A DNA stretch of 64,000 nt, taken from CAITWD01 sp963842065 (GTDB taxonomy: Bacteria; Actinomycetota; Thermoleophilia; Miltoncostaeales; Miltoncostaeaceae). Location: positions 1 to 64,000 of the forward strand of contig CAWJEW010000006.1 of NCBI GenBank assembly GCA_963842065.1, given 5' to 3'. Shown here in pieces: positions 51,543 to 62,376 of the stretch. A program made the position numbers and the translations under genes. The notes under the pieces are model-generated. The model made no database searches and had not been told where the DNA came from. It saw only the letters and a program-made list of their open reading frames with translations. Every line of letters begins with the position of its first letter. Positions within the stretch are counted from its first letter, which is position 1.

Positions 51543-52984
51543 GCCCGGCGGCTGCCGCTCGCCCGACGGCTCTCCGCGGCTGGGCGGCGGCGATCGCGAT
51601 CCTGGCCGCGTGTGCGCTGTTGATCGGGGGCGGGGGTGTCGCCGCGGCGGCGACCGGGGTGGTCGCGGCGCAGCCGGCGCCCGGAGCGGAGCTGGCCGGG
51701 ACTCCCAGCGCGTTGCAGATCGAGTTCGCCGCTCCGATCGAGGCGCGGTTCCTGGTGCTCGAACTGTGGGTCCACGGGCAGCTCGTCAGCCTGCCGGGCC
51801 GCGTCGACCCGACCGATCCGCAGGCCAGTATCGCGGTGGTGTCCCGCCGCGCCCGGGCGCCCGGGCAGGCGTGGGTGCGCTACCGGGTGCTGACCGCCGA
51901 CGGACACGTGTTCGGCGGGCGTTACCCGGTGGAGGTCGGTGCGGGCGGTCCCGGGCGGCCCCCGCCGGCGCAGCTGACCTCATCGGGCGGGGCCTGGCTG
52001 ACCGGCATCGCCCGCGGCCTGGTGCTGGCCGGTCTGGTCGTCGCGTTTGGTTTGGTCGTGCTGCGCTGGGGCGTGGCGGCGCCTGCCTGGCAGGCGGGTG
52101 GCGTCGTCGGCCCTGGGCGCCCGGACGACGGCGACCGCTTTCGCGCACGCACCCTGACCGCGCTCACCCGGGGGGCCGGGACGTGGTGGGTGGCATGGTG
52201 GGGTGCAGTGGGTCTGTGGTTGATCGGGGCGCTGCTCGTGGCCGTCGGACTGTGCTGGTGGCTCGGGATCGGTGCGTCCGGGCTCGGCGGTCTGCTGGTG
52301 CACACCCGCACTGGGCACGCCGTGGACGCCCTGATGATCCTGGCGGTCCTGACGGGCCTGGCGGGCCTCGTGCTGGGGGCGCGCGCCGATGCGGCAACAC
52401 CCGCCCCGCCGCCGGGGTGGGCGATCGCGCTCGGGCTCGGCGCGGCGGCGGGTCTCGTGGTGATGTCATGGCAGGGGCACGCCTCGGATGGCACTGACGT
52501 CACGATCAACATCGCCGCCGACGCGATTCACGCAATCGCCACCGCGGCGTGGATCGGTGGACTGGTGGGGCTGCTCGTGCTCGTCGTCGGCCCGGCCCAG
52601 GCGCTGGCCGCGGATGACCGGGTCCGCCTGCTAGCGGGTGCGGTCGTGCGGTTCTCCTCGCTCGCGATCGCGAGCGTGACCCTCCTGGTGATCACCGGCA
52701 CCTACCGCGCCCTTGCAGAGCTCGGTAGCCTGTCGCAGCTGGTGACGACCGGCTATGGGCTCGCCCTGACCGTCAAGCTTGTGATCTTTGCGGTCATGCT
52801 CGCCGTCGGCGGCTATTCACGGATCGTCCTGCATCCGCGCCTGGAACGGACCGCGCTGGGTCTCGACGGGGATGAGCGTGGCGCCAGCAGGACGTTGCGT
52901 ACAAGTCTCCGGGCCGAGCTCGGGCTCGCCGCGGGCCTGCTTGTGGCCGTGGCCGTCCTGGTGGCGATGACACCGCTCGGCTGA
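51539..52984 (+). CDS. CopC-CopD fusion, copper transport protein
   Basis: 481 residues. A signal or first TM (AAAIAILAACALLIGGGGVAA) is followed by a CopC-like domain (VVAAQPAPGAELAGTPSALQIEFAAPIEARFLVLEL, ADGHVFGGRYPVEV), then eight or so TM helices of CopD (GHASDGTDVTINIAADAIHAIATAAWIGGLVGLL, VKLVIFAVMLAVGGYSR). CopD His residues are kept (GHAS, IHAI), but the mature N-terminal His that binds Cu(II) in CopC is absent (no His in the first 40 mature residues). It likely imports copper, perhaps for the heme-copper oxidase. Confidence 0.88.
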   Translation: MSPAAAARPTALRGWAAAIAILAACALLIGGGGVAAAATGVVAAQPAPGAELAGTPSALQIEFAAPIEARFLVLELWVHGQLVSLPGRVDPTDPQASIAVVSRRARAPGQAWVRYRVLTADGHVFGGRYPVEVGAGGPGRPPPAQLTSSGGAWLTGIARGLVLAGLVVAFGLVVLRWGVAAPAWQAGGVVGPGRPDDGDRFRARTLTALTRGAGTWWVAWWGAVGLWLIGALLVAVGLCWWLGIGASGLGGLLVHTRTGHAVDALMILAVLTGLAGLVLGARADAATPAPPPGWAIALGLGAAAGLVVMSWQGHASDGTDVTINIAADAIHAIATAAWIGGLVGLLVLVVGPAQALAADDRVRLLAGAVVRFSSLAIASVTLLVITGTYRALAELGSLSQLVTTGYGLALTVKLVIFAVMLAVGGYSRIVLHPRLERTALGLDGDERGASRTLRTSLRAELGLAAGLLVAVAVLVAMTPLG

Positions 52985-53015
52985 CCGACGCCCGGGTCGG
53001 GTAGCATCCGCTGCC

Positions 53016-53297
53016 GTGATTAATGACGACATCACGCGCCATGTCGCGCGCCTTGCCCGGCTCGAGCTGAACGACACCGAGATGGCCCGCATGCAGCACG
53101 AGCTCAGCGCCATTCTTGACTACGTCGAGCAGGTCCAGGAACTGGATCTCGTGGCGGTCCCGCCCACCACGCACGCGATCCCGCTGGAGAATGTCATGCG
53201 CGACGACATCCCGACGCCAAGCGTCCCGCCGGAACTTGCCCTGCGCGAGGCGCCCGAGGTGCATGGCGACGGCTTTGCCGTGCCGAGGATGGGGTAG
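53016..53297 (+). CDS. gatC: Aspartyl/glutamyl-tRNA amidotransferase subunit C
   Basis: 93 residues from a GTG at 53016 (VINDDITRHVARLARLELND, EMARMQHELSAILDYVEQVQELD, PLENVMRDDIPTPSVPPE). This fits GatC well. It stabilises the GatAB complex that turns Glu-tRNA(Gln) or Asp-tRNA(Asn) into the correct aminoacyl-tRNA. TAGCAT at 53002 with CTGACC at 52981 could be a promoter giving an almost leaderless mRNA; spacing (15) is short. First gene of gatCAB. Confidence 0.93.
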   Translation: MINDDITRHVARLARLELNDTEMARMQHELSAILDYVEQVQELDLVAVPPTTHAIPLENVMRDDIPTPSVPPELALREAPEVHGDGFAVPRMG

Positions 53298-53300
53298 CCG

Positions 53301-54743
53301 GTGGCGCTGACCGATCTCACCGCCGAACAGGCGATCGCGGCGCTGTTCGCGCGGGAGGCCAGCTCGGAGGAGCTCGTCCACGCACACTTGGAGCGGGCCG
53401 AGCACGACGACTGGAACAGCTTTCTTGCCGTCGACCGCGACGGGGCCCTCGCGCGGGCGCGGGCCATCGATGCCATGCCCACGCGTCCGCCGCTGGCCGG
53501 CGTGCCGATCGCCATCAAGGACGCGCTGTCGACACGGGATCTGACGACGACCGCCGGGTCGCGGATTCTCGAGGGATTTCGCCCGATTTACACCGCGACC
53601 TGCGTCGCGCGGCTCGAGGCGGCCGGTGCCGTGGTGATGGGCAAGACCAACATGGACGAGTTCGCTATGGGGTCAAGCTGCGAGAACTCGGCCTACGGGC
53701 CGACGCTGAACCCATGGGATGCCGCCCGGGTCCCGGGCGGGTCGTCCGGCGGCTCGGCATCGGCCGTTGCGGCACGTCAGGCGCCCTGGTCGCTGGGCAG
53801 CGACACCGGCGGATCGATCCGGCAGCCGGCCGCGCTGTGCGGCATCGTCGGCATGAAGCCCACGTACGGCGCCATCTCGCGCTACGGGCTGATCGCCTTC
53901 GCCTCCTCGCTGGACCAGGTGGGGCCCTTCGCACGGACCGTTCGTGACGCGGCGGTGCTGCTGCAGCCAATGGTCGGCCGGGACCCCATGGACGCGACCT
54001 CGCTGGAGTGGCCGGAGCCGATCATGCTCCCCACTGCCGAACGCCTGGACGGCGTGCGCGTCGGGGTGATCGAGGAACTGATGGGGGAGGGGATCGATCC
54101 GGGCGTGCGCGCGGCCTGCCGCGCCGCGCTGGATCGCGTCGAGGCCTTGGGCGGCACCCTCGTGCCAGTTGAGCTCCCGCACGCGCGCTACGGCCTGGCG
54201 ACCTACTACCTGATCGCCCCGGCAGAGTGCTCCGCGAACCTGGCCCGCTTCGACGGGATCCGGTACGGGCGGCGCGCACTCGGGACCGATGATCTGCTTG
54301 AGCACTACGAGCGCACCCGTGGCGAAGGGTTCGGCCCCGAGGTCAAGCGCAGGATCATGCTGGGCACGTTCGCGCTGTCGTCCGGGTACTACGACGCGTA
54401 CTACGGACAGGCCCTGCGTGTGCGCACCCTGATCATCCAGGACTTCGCCGATGCATTCGCCGCGGTCGACATCGTCGCGTCCCCGACCTCGCCGACCGTC
54501 GCGTTCCGACTGGGGGAGCGCACCGCTGACCCGCTGTCGATGTACCTGTCGGACGTGTGCACCATCCCGATCTCGCTGGCTGGGCTGCCGTCGTTGTCGA
54601 TCCCGTGCGGCCTGTCGGAGGGTCTGCCGGTTGGCCTGCAATTGGCGGGGCCGGCCTTTCGCGAGAACCGCCTGCTCGAAGTCGCCCACGCCCTGGAAAC
54701 GGCGATCGGCTTTGACGCCGTCCCGGCAGGGGTGGGCGCATGA
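53301..54743 (+). CDS. gatA: Aspartyl/glutamyl-tRNA amidotransferase subunit A
   Basis: 480 residues from a GTG at 53301, 3 nt after gatC. Amidase signature: AIKDALS (catalytic Lys), VPGGSSGGSASAVAARQAPWSLGSDTGG with the Ser-cisSer pair, and GRYGLIAFASSLDQVGPF-like SRYGLIAFASSLDQ. It releases ammonia from glutamine for GatB. Normal length and no missing catalytic residues. Stop overlaps gatB start by 4 nt. Confidence 0.97.
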   Translation: MALTDLTAEQAIAALFAREASSEELVHAHLERAEHDDWNSFLAVDRDGALARARAIDAMPTRPPLAGVPIAIKDALSTRDLTTTAGSRILEGFRPIYTATCVARLEAAGAVVMGKTNMDEFAMGSSCENSAYGPTLNPWDAARVPGGSSGGSASAVAARQAPWSLGSDTGGSIRQPAALCGIVGMKPTYGAISRYGLIAFASSLDQVGPFARTVRDAAVLLQPMVGRDPMDATSLEWPEPIMLPTAERLDGVRVGVIEELMGEGIDPGVRAACRAALDRVEALGGTLVPVELPHARYGLATYYLIAPAECSANLARFDGIRYGRRALGTDDLLEHYERTRGEGFGPEVKRRIMLGTFALSSGYYDAYYGQALRVRTLIIQDFADAFAAVDIVASPTSPTVAFRLGERTADPLSMYLSDVCTIPISLAGLPSLSIPCGLSEGLPVGLQLAGPAFRENRLLEVAHALETAIGFDAVPAGVGA

Positions 54744-56197
54744 GCGGTGACGCGTGGGAAGCGGTCATCGGCATCGAGATCCATGCCCAGCTGCTGACCC
54801 GGACGAAGATGTTCTGCGGCTGCGCGCTGAGCTTCGGCGATCCACCCAACACCCATACGTGCCCGGTCTGCCTGGCCCACCCGGGCGCGCTGCCGGTGGC
54901 CAATCGTGAGGCCATCCGGCTCGCGCTTGTGGCCGGTCAGGCACTCGGCTGCGAGATCCCGGACCGGTCGGTCTTCGCACGCAAGAACTACTTCTATCCG
55001 GATCTGCCGAAGGCCTACCAGATCAGCCAGTACGACCAGCCGATCTGCGGGGCCGGGCGCTTCCGCTACTTGACCGAGGACGGCGAGAAGACGCTCGGCA
55101 TCACGCGGGCGCACCTGGAAGAGGATGCCGCCAAACTGCTCCATCTGGGTGGCGAGGGCCGACGCGCCAACGCGGAGGGGTCTGTGGTCGATTTCAACCG
55201 CGGCGGCACGCCGCTCTTGGAGATCGTCACGGAGCCCGAGCTGCACACCGGGGCCGACGCGGCGACGTTTCTCAAGCAGTTGCGACAGACCCTGGTGCAC
55301 CTGGGCATCACCGACGGCAGTATGGAACAGGGCTCGCTGCGCGCGGACGCGAACATCAGCGTCCGGCCGGCAGGCTCACGCGAGCTCGGCACCAAGACCG
55401 AGCTCAAGAACATGAACAGCTTCACGTTCCTCGAGCGTGGGATCGCCGCGGAGATCGAACGCCAGATCGCGATCCTCGACGCCGGTGGCACCATCACCCA
55501 GGAGACCCTGCACTACGAGCCCGCCACCGGTCAGATCACATCGCTGCGCTCCAAGGAAGAGGCCCACGACTACCGCTACTTCCCGGAGCCCGATCTGGTG
55601 CCCGTGGTGCCCGAGCGGGCCTTGGTCGAGGAGATCCGTGCCGGGCTGCCGGAGCTGCCCATCGATCGTCGCGAGCGCTGGATCCGCGAGTACGGGCTGA
55701 CGTTCGAGGACGCCGAAGTGCTCTCCGAGCCGACCGAGCTGGGTGACTACTTCGAGCGGGTCGCCGTGCACGCGCCACCCAAGTCGGCCGCCAACTGGGT
55801 GCGCGGCGACCTGCGGGCCCAGTTGCGCGAGCGCGGCCAGGAGCCGTGGGAGAGCGGGGTGAGCCCCGAGGCACTGGCGCAGATCATCGCGCTGGTCGAA
55901 GCGCGCGAGATCTCGATGCCGAGCGCGAAGGCCGTCCTCGGACATGTCATCGAGCACGGCGGCGAGCCCCGCCGCATCGTCGAGGAACTCGGGCTCGGGG
56001 CGATCCAGGACGACTCGGCCCTGCGTGCCATCGTCGATCAGCTCCTGGCCGACAATCCGGTCCAGGCGCAGCAGATGCGTGAGGGCAAGGACAAGCTGGT
56101 CGGGTTTTTCGTCGGTCAGGCAATGAAGGCAAGCCAGGGTCGCGCCGATCCGACGCGCGTGGCCGAGCTGGTGCGCGAGCGGGTGGCGGCCGGATAA
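54740..56197 (+). CDS. gatB: Aspartyl/glutamyl-tRNA amidotransferase subunit B
   Basis: 485 residues from the ATG at 54740. N-terminal EAVIGIEIHAQLLTRTKMFCGC and zinc-ligand Cys (CGCAL, CPVCL), then NYFYPDLPKAYQISQYDQPI, VDFNRGGTPLLEIVTEPE and the DYRYFPEPDLVP motif are GatB hallmarks. The C-terminal YqeY-like domain binds tRNA. It phosphorylates the misacylated tRNA and transfers ammonia. Ends 64 bp before ilvN. Confidence 0.97.
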   Translation: MSGDAWEAVIGIEIHAQLLTRTKMFCGCALSFGDPPNTHTCPVCLAHPGALPVANREAIRLALVAGQALGCEIPDRSVFARKNYFYPDLPKAYQISQYDQPICGAGRFRYLTEDGEKTLGITRAHLEEDAAKLLHLGGEGRRANAEGSVVDFNRGGTPLLEIVTEPELHTGADAATFLKQLRQTLVHLGITDGSMEQGSLRADANISVRPAGSRELGTKTELKNMNSFTFLERGIAAEIERQIAILDAGGTITQETLHYEPATGQITSLRSKEEAHDYRYFPEPDLVPVVPERALVEEIRAGLPELPIDRRERWIREYGLTFEDAEVLSEPTELGDYFERVAVHAPPKSAANWVRGDLRAQLRERGQEPWESGVSPEALAQIIALVEAREISMPSAKAVLGHVIEHGGEPRRIVEELGLGAIQDDSALRAIVDQLLADNPVQAQQMREGKDKLVGFFVGQAMKASQGRADPTRVAELVRERVAAG

Positions 56198-56261
56198 ATG
56201 TTGGCGCTTCGGGTGTTCCGGGCAACCAATCGGGGCACGAATCCCTATATGCTCCACGGCC

Positions 56262-56750
56262 GTGGCAAATCACACTCTCTCGGTCTTGGTGGAGAACAAG
56301 CCGGGCGTGCTCTCGCGCGTCGCCGGCCTGTTTACGCGTCGCGGCTTCAACATCGAATCCCTTGCGGTCAGCCCGACCGAAGACCCGGCACTGTCGCGCA
56401 TGACGATCACCGTCGATGCGAGTCGGTTCCCGGTGGAGCAGATCACCAAGCAGCTCGACAAGCTGATCAACGTGATCAAGATCCGCGATCTGGAGCCGGG
56501 CAACGCCGTCGCTCGCGAGCTTGCGCTGATGAAGGTGCACTCCGACCCCGGCGAGCGCGCCGAGATCATCGGGCTCGTCGAGATTTTCGGCGGGCAGATC
56601 GTCGACGTGACTACGGAGCACGTCACGGTCCAGGTGACCGGCCAGACCGACGACCTGGTGCGATTTGAAGAACTCCTCCGCCCGTTCGGCCTCATCGAGA
56701 TGGTCAAGACGGGCGTGGTGGCGCTCAGCCGAGGAGCTTCGACCACGTAG
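56262..56750 (+). CDS. ilvN: Acetolactate synthase small (regulatory) subunit
   Basis: 162 residues from a GTG at 56262. An N-terminal ACT domain (HTLSVLVENKPGVLSRVAGLFTRRGFNIESLAVSPTED) and C-terminal domain (ALMKVHSDPGERAEIIGLVEIFGGQIVDVT). It activates IlvB and gives valine feedback inhibition. The catalytic subunit ilvB, usually just upstream, is not in this window. It is 51 nt before ilvC, the next pathway enzyme. Confidence 0.95.
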   Translation: MANHTLSVLVENKPGVLSRVAGLFTRRGFNIESLAVSPTEDPALSRMTITVDASRFPVEQITKQLDKLINVIKIRDLEPGNAVARELALMKVHSDPGERAEIIGLVEIFGGQIVDVTTEHVTVQVTGQTDDLVRFEELLRPFGLIEMVKTGVVALSRGASTT

Positions 56751-56801
56751 CTTCGTCCGGTGGCCGCTGATCTGCCGCCGACCTTCGACCCAGGAGCACC
56801 C

Positions 56802-57806
56802 ATGTTTTACGACGACGACGCCGATCTCGACCTGCTGCGTGGCAAGACGGTCGCCGTAATCGGCTTTGGCAGCCAGGGCCACGCCCATGCACTGAACCTG
56901 CACGAGTCCGGTGTCAAGGTCGTCGTGGGCCTGCGGCCCGAGAGCGCCCGCGCCGAGCAGGCGCGCTCGCACGGCCTGGAGGTCCTGACCCCGCGGGAGG
57001 CCGCCGCCGCCGGCGACCTGGTGATGATGCTGACCCCGGATGAACTGATGGGGGATCTGTACTACGCCGACGTCGCGCCCGGCCTGAGTCCCGGTAACGC
57101 GCTGCTGTTCGCCCACGGGTTCGCGATCCACTTCGGTCAAGTGGTCCCGCCCGCGGGTGTCGACGTGGTCATGGTCGCCCCCAAGGGCCCGGGTCACCTG
57201 GTGCGCCGGACCTACTCTGAAGGCGCCGGCACCCCCGGCTTGGTCGCCGTGTTCCAGGATGCCTCCGGCAGCGCCCAGGGGCTGGCGCTCGCGTACGCCA
57301 AGGGCATTGGCTGCACGCGCGCCGGCGTGATCGAGACCACCTTCGCCGAGGAGACCGAGACCGATCTGTTCGGAGAGCAGGTCGTCTTATGCGGCGGGCT
57401 GTCCGAATTGATCCGCGCCGGGTTCGACACGCTCGTCGAAGCCGGCTACCAGCCGGAGCTCGCGTACTTCGAGTGCCTGCACGAGGTCAAGCTGATCGTC
57501 GATCTCATCTACGAGAAGGGCATCGCGGGCATGCGCTACTCGGTGAGCAACACCGCAGAGTACGGCGACCTGACGCGGGGTTCGCGCATCATCACGCAGG
57601 ACACGCGCGCCGAGATGCGCACGATCCTCGCCGAGATCCAGAATGGCCAGTTCGCCAAGGAATGGCTTCTGGAGAACAAGGTCGGCCGGCCGGAGTTCAA
57701 CGCGATCGCTCGCCGCCAGGCCGAGCACCCGGTTGAAGAGGTCGGCAAGCAGCTGCGCTCGATGATGAGCTGGATCAACAGCGAGTTCGAGACAGAAAAG
57801 GCGTAG
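56802..57806 (+). CDS. ilvC: Ketol-acid reductoisomerase (NADP+), class I
   Basis: 334 residues from the ATG at 56802, which has AGGAGC 7 nt upstream; an in-frame upstream start at 56760 is less likely. KARI motifs: TVAVIGFGSQGHAHALNLHESG (Rossmann), PKGPGHLVRRTY, then the Mg-binding FAEETETDLFGEQVVLCGG and ECLHEVKLIVDLIYE. It converts acetolactate to dihydroxyisovalerate. Eight nt separate it from serA. Confidence 0.97.
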   Translation: MFYDDDADLDLLRGKTVAVIGFGSQGHAHALNLHESGVKVVVGLRPESARAEQARSHGLEVLTPREAAAAGDLVMMLTPDELMGDLYYADVAPGLSPGNALLFAHGFAIHFGQVVPPAGVDVVMVAPKGPGHLVRRTYSEGAGTPGLVAVFQDASGSAQGLALAYAKGIGCTRAGVIETTFAEETETDLFGEQVVLCGGLSELIRAGFDTLVEAGYQPELAYFECLHEVKLIVDLIYEKGIAGMRYSVSNTAEYGDLTRGSRIITQDTRAEMRTILAEIQNGQFAKEWLLENKVGRPEFNAIARRQAEHPVEEVGKQLRSMMSWINSEFETEKA

Positions 57807-57813
57807 GGCACTC

Positions 57814-59412
57814 GTGGCGAGCACCCAAGGGCCGTACCGCGACATCCGCGTGTTGATCTGCGAGCCGCTGGCCGACGCCGGCGTCGCGCTGCTGGAGGAG
57901 CACTTCAGCGTGGAGTCGGGTGTGGGCTGGTCGCGAGCCGAGCTGCTGGAGCGCATCGGCGAGTTCGAGGTGCTGATCGTGCGCAGCGCGACCAAGGTCA
58001 ACGCCGAGATGATCCAGGCCGCGGCCAGGCTGCGCGTCATCGGGCGCGCCGGCACCGGCGTCGACAACGTCGATGTCGAGGCCGCCACCCGGCGGGGGAT
58101 CATCGTCTGCAACGCCGCCGGCTCCAACGCGCTCTCGGCGGCGGAGCACACCATTGCCCTGCTGTTGGCGCAGGCCCGCAACGTCGCGCAGGCCCACGCC
58201 GCGCTCGTCGAGGGGCGCTGGGAGCGCGCGAAGTTCGCCGGCATCGAGCTGGACGGCAAGACCCTGGGGATCCTCGGCTTCGGGCGCATCGGCCAGATGG
58301 TCGCCGAGCGCGCGCAGGGCCTCGGCATGCGCGTCGTTGCCTTTGACCCGTATGTGGCCGAGAGCCGCTACCGCGACGTGGGCGTCGATCGCGCCGCGAC
58401 GCCCGAGGACGTCTACAGGGTCAGTGACTTCATCACGCTGCATCTGGCCTCGACCCCCGAGACACGGGGCTTCATCAACGCCGGCGCCCTGGCGGCGATG
58501 CGCCCCGGCGCGCGCCTGCTCAACGTCGCCCGCGGCGACCTGGTCGACCAGGAGGCGCTGGCCGAGGCGATCCGCTCGGGGCACCTCGCCGGCGCCGGTA
58601 TCGACGTGTTCCCGGAGGAGCCGTGCACCGAGAGCCCGCTCTTCGGGCTCCCGGGCGTTGTCGTGACCCCGCACCTGGGCGCGTCGACCGCCGAAGCGCA
58701 GGATCGCGCGGGTGTCGCGGTCGCCGAGCAGGTCACGGCGGCATTGACCGGCGGGGTGGTGACCAGCGCGGTCAACATCCCGGCCGTCAGCGCCCACGTG
58801 CTCGAGGTGATCGGTCCGTACCTGCCGCTCGCCCGCGAAATGGGTCAGCTGATGGGCGTCCTGACCGGCGGCGCCGTCTCGCCCCTGAGGATCGACTTCG
58901 AGGGCGAGATCGCGGGCCTCGACACGCGCCTGCTGTCCTCTGCGGTCATCGCCGGTGTCCTGAGCGGACACATCGACGAGTCGGTGAACCTGGTCAACGC
59001 CGCCTCGCTGGCCGAGGAGCGCGGGATCGAGTGGACCGACAGCTCGTCGCAGCAGACCCACGACTACCGCAACACGCTGACCCTCACCACCGGCGACATC
59101 ACGGTCTCCGGCACGACGATCGGCGTCACCTCACGGCCGCGCCTGACCGGACTGCTCGGGTTCAGTGTCGAGATCGAACTCGACGCCAACATGGCGGTGT
59201 TCCGGTACTCCGACGTCCCAGGCGTCATCGGCCGGGTCGGCAGCATCCTCGGCGAGGCCGGCGTCAACATCGCGCACATGGCCGTGGGACGACTCGACGG
59301 CGAGGCACTGATGGCACTGACATTCGATTCCCCGGTCCCCGTCAGCGCTCAGGAGAAGATCCGGGGTCTGGACGGGTTCGAGCGCGTCTGGTTTGTGAAT
59401 CTGCCCGGCTGA
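57814..59412 (+). CDS. serA: D-3-phosphoglycerate dehydrogenase (long form with ASB and ACT domains)
   Basis: 532 residues from a GTG at 57814. GRAGTGVDNVDVEAATRRGIIV and LGILGFGRIGQMVAERAQGLG carry the NAD fold; active-site segments are LNVARGDLVDQEAL and PHLGASTAEAQ (His). The C-terminal half has the intervening ASB domain and an ACT domain (GVIGRVGSILGEAGVNIAHMAVGR) for serine feedback, as in actinobacteria. First committed step of serine synthesis, followed by serC. Confidence 0.97.
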   Translation: MASTQGPYRDIRVLICEPLADAGVALLEEHFSVESGVGWSRAELLERIGEFEVLIVRSATKVNAEMIQAAARLRVIGRAGTGVDNVDVEAATRRGIIVCNAAGSNALSAAEHTIALLLAQARNVAQAHAALVEGRWERAKFAGIELDGKTLGILGFGRIGQMVAERAQGLGMRVVAFDPYVAESRYRDVGVDRAATPEDVYRVSDFITLHLASTPETRGFINAGALAAMRPGARLLNVARGDLVDQEALAEAIRSGHLAGAGIDVFPEEPCTESPLFGLPGVVVTPHLGASTAEAQDRAGVAVAEQVTAALTGGVVTSAVNIPAVSAHVLEVIGPYLPLAREMGQLMGVLTGGAVSPLRIDFEGEIAGLDTRLLSSAVIAGVLSGHIDESVNLVNAASLAEERGIEWTDSSSQQTHDYRNTLTLTTGDITVSGTTIGVTSRPRLTGLLGFSVEIELDANMAVFRYSDVPGVIGRVGSILGEAGVNIAHMAVGRLDGEALMALTFDSPVPVSAQEKIRGLDGFERVWFVNLPG

Positions 59413-59437
59413 TCGCCGGAGCGCCAGGAGGAAGATC

Positions 59438-60574
59438 GTGAGCACGAGCGAGATCCCCGCTATCGAGATCCCCCCCGACCTGCGTCCCGGTGACGGACGT
59501 TTTGGCTCCGGACCGTCCAAGGTGCGCCCGTACGTCCTGGACGAGCTGGCGTCGGTCGCGACGACCTACATGGGGACCTCGCATCGCCAGTCCGGGGTCA
59601 AGCGGGTCGTCGGGTCGCTGCGCACCGGCCTGGTCGAGCTGTTCGGGCTGCCGGACGGGTGGGAGATCCTACTCGGCAACGGTGGTGCGACCTATTTCTG
59701 GGATGCGGCGACCTTCGGCCTGATCGTCGGGCGCAGCCAGCACCTGTCGTTCGGTGAGTTCAGCGCGAAGTTCGCGGCGGCGGCCGCGGCCGCACCGCAC
59801 CTTCACGATCCGGTGGTGATCACCAGCGACCCGGGCACGTACCCGCGTGCGGTCGCCGATCCGGAGATCGATACGTACGCGTTCACGCACAACGAGACCT
59901 CCACCGGCGTGGCGATGCAGCTCGAGCGCCCGGAGGGCGACGGGCTGGTGCTCGTCGACGCGACCTCGGGTGCCGGCGGTCTGGAGTGGGATCCCGCTCA
60001 GGTCGACGTCTACTACTTCTCGCCGCAAAAGTGCTTCGCCGGGGACGGGGGCCTGTGGGTCGCCGCGTGCTCGCCGGCCGCGCTGGAACGCATCCGCGAA
60101 ATCGCGAACGTCGGGCGCTGGGTACCGGCGTCGCTGGATCTCAAGATCGCCCTCGACAACAGCCTTCAAGACCAGACCTACAACACGCCGGCGCTCGCCA
60201 CGATCTTCATCCTGGAACGGCAGGTGCGTTGGATGCTCGACCACGGCGGGCTCTCCTGGGCGGCGGGGCGCAGCGCGAAGTCCGCGGCGACGCTCTACGG
60301 CTGGGCCGAATCGCGCAGCTTTGCGAGCCCGTATGTGGCCAATCCCGAGGAGCGCTCGAAGGTGGTGGGCACGGTCGACCTCGAGGGGGTCGACGCGCCG
60401 ACCGTGTCAAAGGTCTTGCGGGCCAACGGGATCGTCGACACGGAGGCGTACCGCAAGCTGGGGCGCAACCAGTTGCGGATCGGAATGTTCCCGGCGATCG
60501 AGCCCGACGACGTGGCGGCCCTGACCAAATGTGTCGACCACGTCGTCGAGAAGCTGGGCACCAGCGCCGCGTAG
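59438..60574 (+). CDS. serC: Phosphoserine aminotransferase (actinobacterial type)
   Basis: 378 residues from a GTG at 59438 after AGGAGGAAG. Class V PLP enzyme: RFGSGPSKVRP, LLGNGGATYFWDAATFGLI, FTHNETSTGVAM, the PLP Lys in YYFSPQKCFAGDGGLW and RIGMFPAIEPDDV. It transaminates 3-phosphohydroxypyruvate, following serA 25 nt upstream. serB is not in the window. The leu leader starts 64 nt later. Confidence 0.95.
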   Translation: MSTSEIPAIEIPPDLRPGDGRFGSGPSKVRPYVLDELASVATTYMGTSHRQSGVKRVVGSLRTGLVELFGLPDGWEILLGNGGATYFWDAATFGLIVGRSQHLSFGEFSAKFAAAAAAAPHLHDPVVITSDPGTYPRAVADPEIDTYAFTHNETSTGVAMQLERPEGDGLVLVDATSGAGGLEWDPAQVDVYYFSPQKCFAGDGGLWVAACSPAALERIREIANVGRWVPASLDLKIALDNSLQDQTYNTPALATIFILERQVRWMLDHGGLSWAAGRSAKSAATLYGWAESRSFASPYVANPEERSKVVGTVDLEGVDAPTVSKVLRANGIVDTEAYRKLGRNQLRIGMFPAIEPDDVAALTKCVDHVVEKLGTSAA

Positions 60575-60638
60575 CGGGGTGCGACAGCGCGGCGCGAGTG
60601 CGGACAAGGGCGCCGTCGTGAGTGGTAACATGCCCCGC

Positions 60639-60710
60639 ATGTCGACGGCCACCCGCAGCTCACACCTCCTGCGCGGCCTCCCCGTGTGTCTTTCCCTGCT
60701 CCCCCGCTAG
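60639..60710 (+). CDS. Putative leuA leader peptide
   Basis: A 23-codon open frame (MSTATRSSHLLRGLPVCLSL then LPR-stop); an in-frame ATG at 60630 would add three codons. Six of the last 15 sense codons are Leu (HLLRGL, CLSLL). No Shine-Dalgarno is seen, but TAACAT at 60626-60631 could be a -10 element that would make the transcript start close to the ATG. Leu-rich leader peptides ahead of leuA are a known attenuation device in actinobacteria. It lies 83 nt before leuA. Confidence 0.6.
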   Translation: MSTATRSSHLLRGLPVCLSLLPR

Positions 60711-60749
60711 GGGGAACGACTCGACACTCCATGCCCGGGACGTCCGGGC
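60701..60749 (+). promoter_or_regulatory. Two hairpins in the leuA leader (candidate attenuator)
   Basis: CCCCC-GCTA-GGGGG (60701-60714) includes the leader-peptide stop codon, and GCCCGG-GACGT-CCGGGC (60733-60749) follows. Ribosome stalling at the Leu codons would cover the first and could change the second. No U-tract follows the second hairpin, so the control may not be classical intrinsic termination. Confidence 0.45.
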
Positions 60750-60793
60750 CACCAACCTGAAGCCCGAGTCAAGGACCCGAGGGAGGTCGTGAC

Positions 60794-62371
<1,578 letters not shown>

Positions 62372-62376
62372 CAGCG

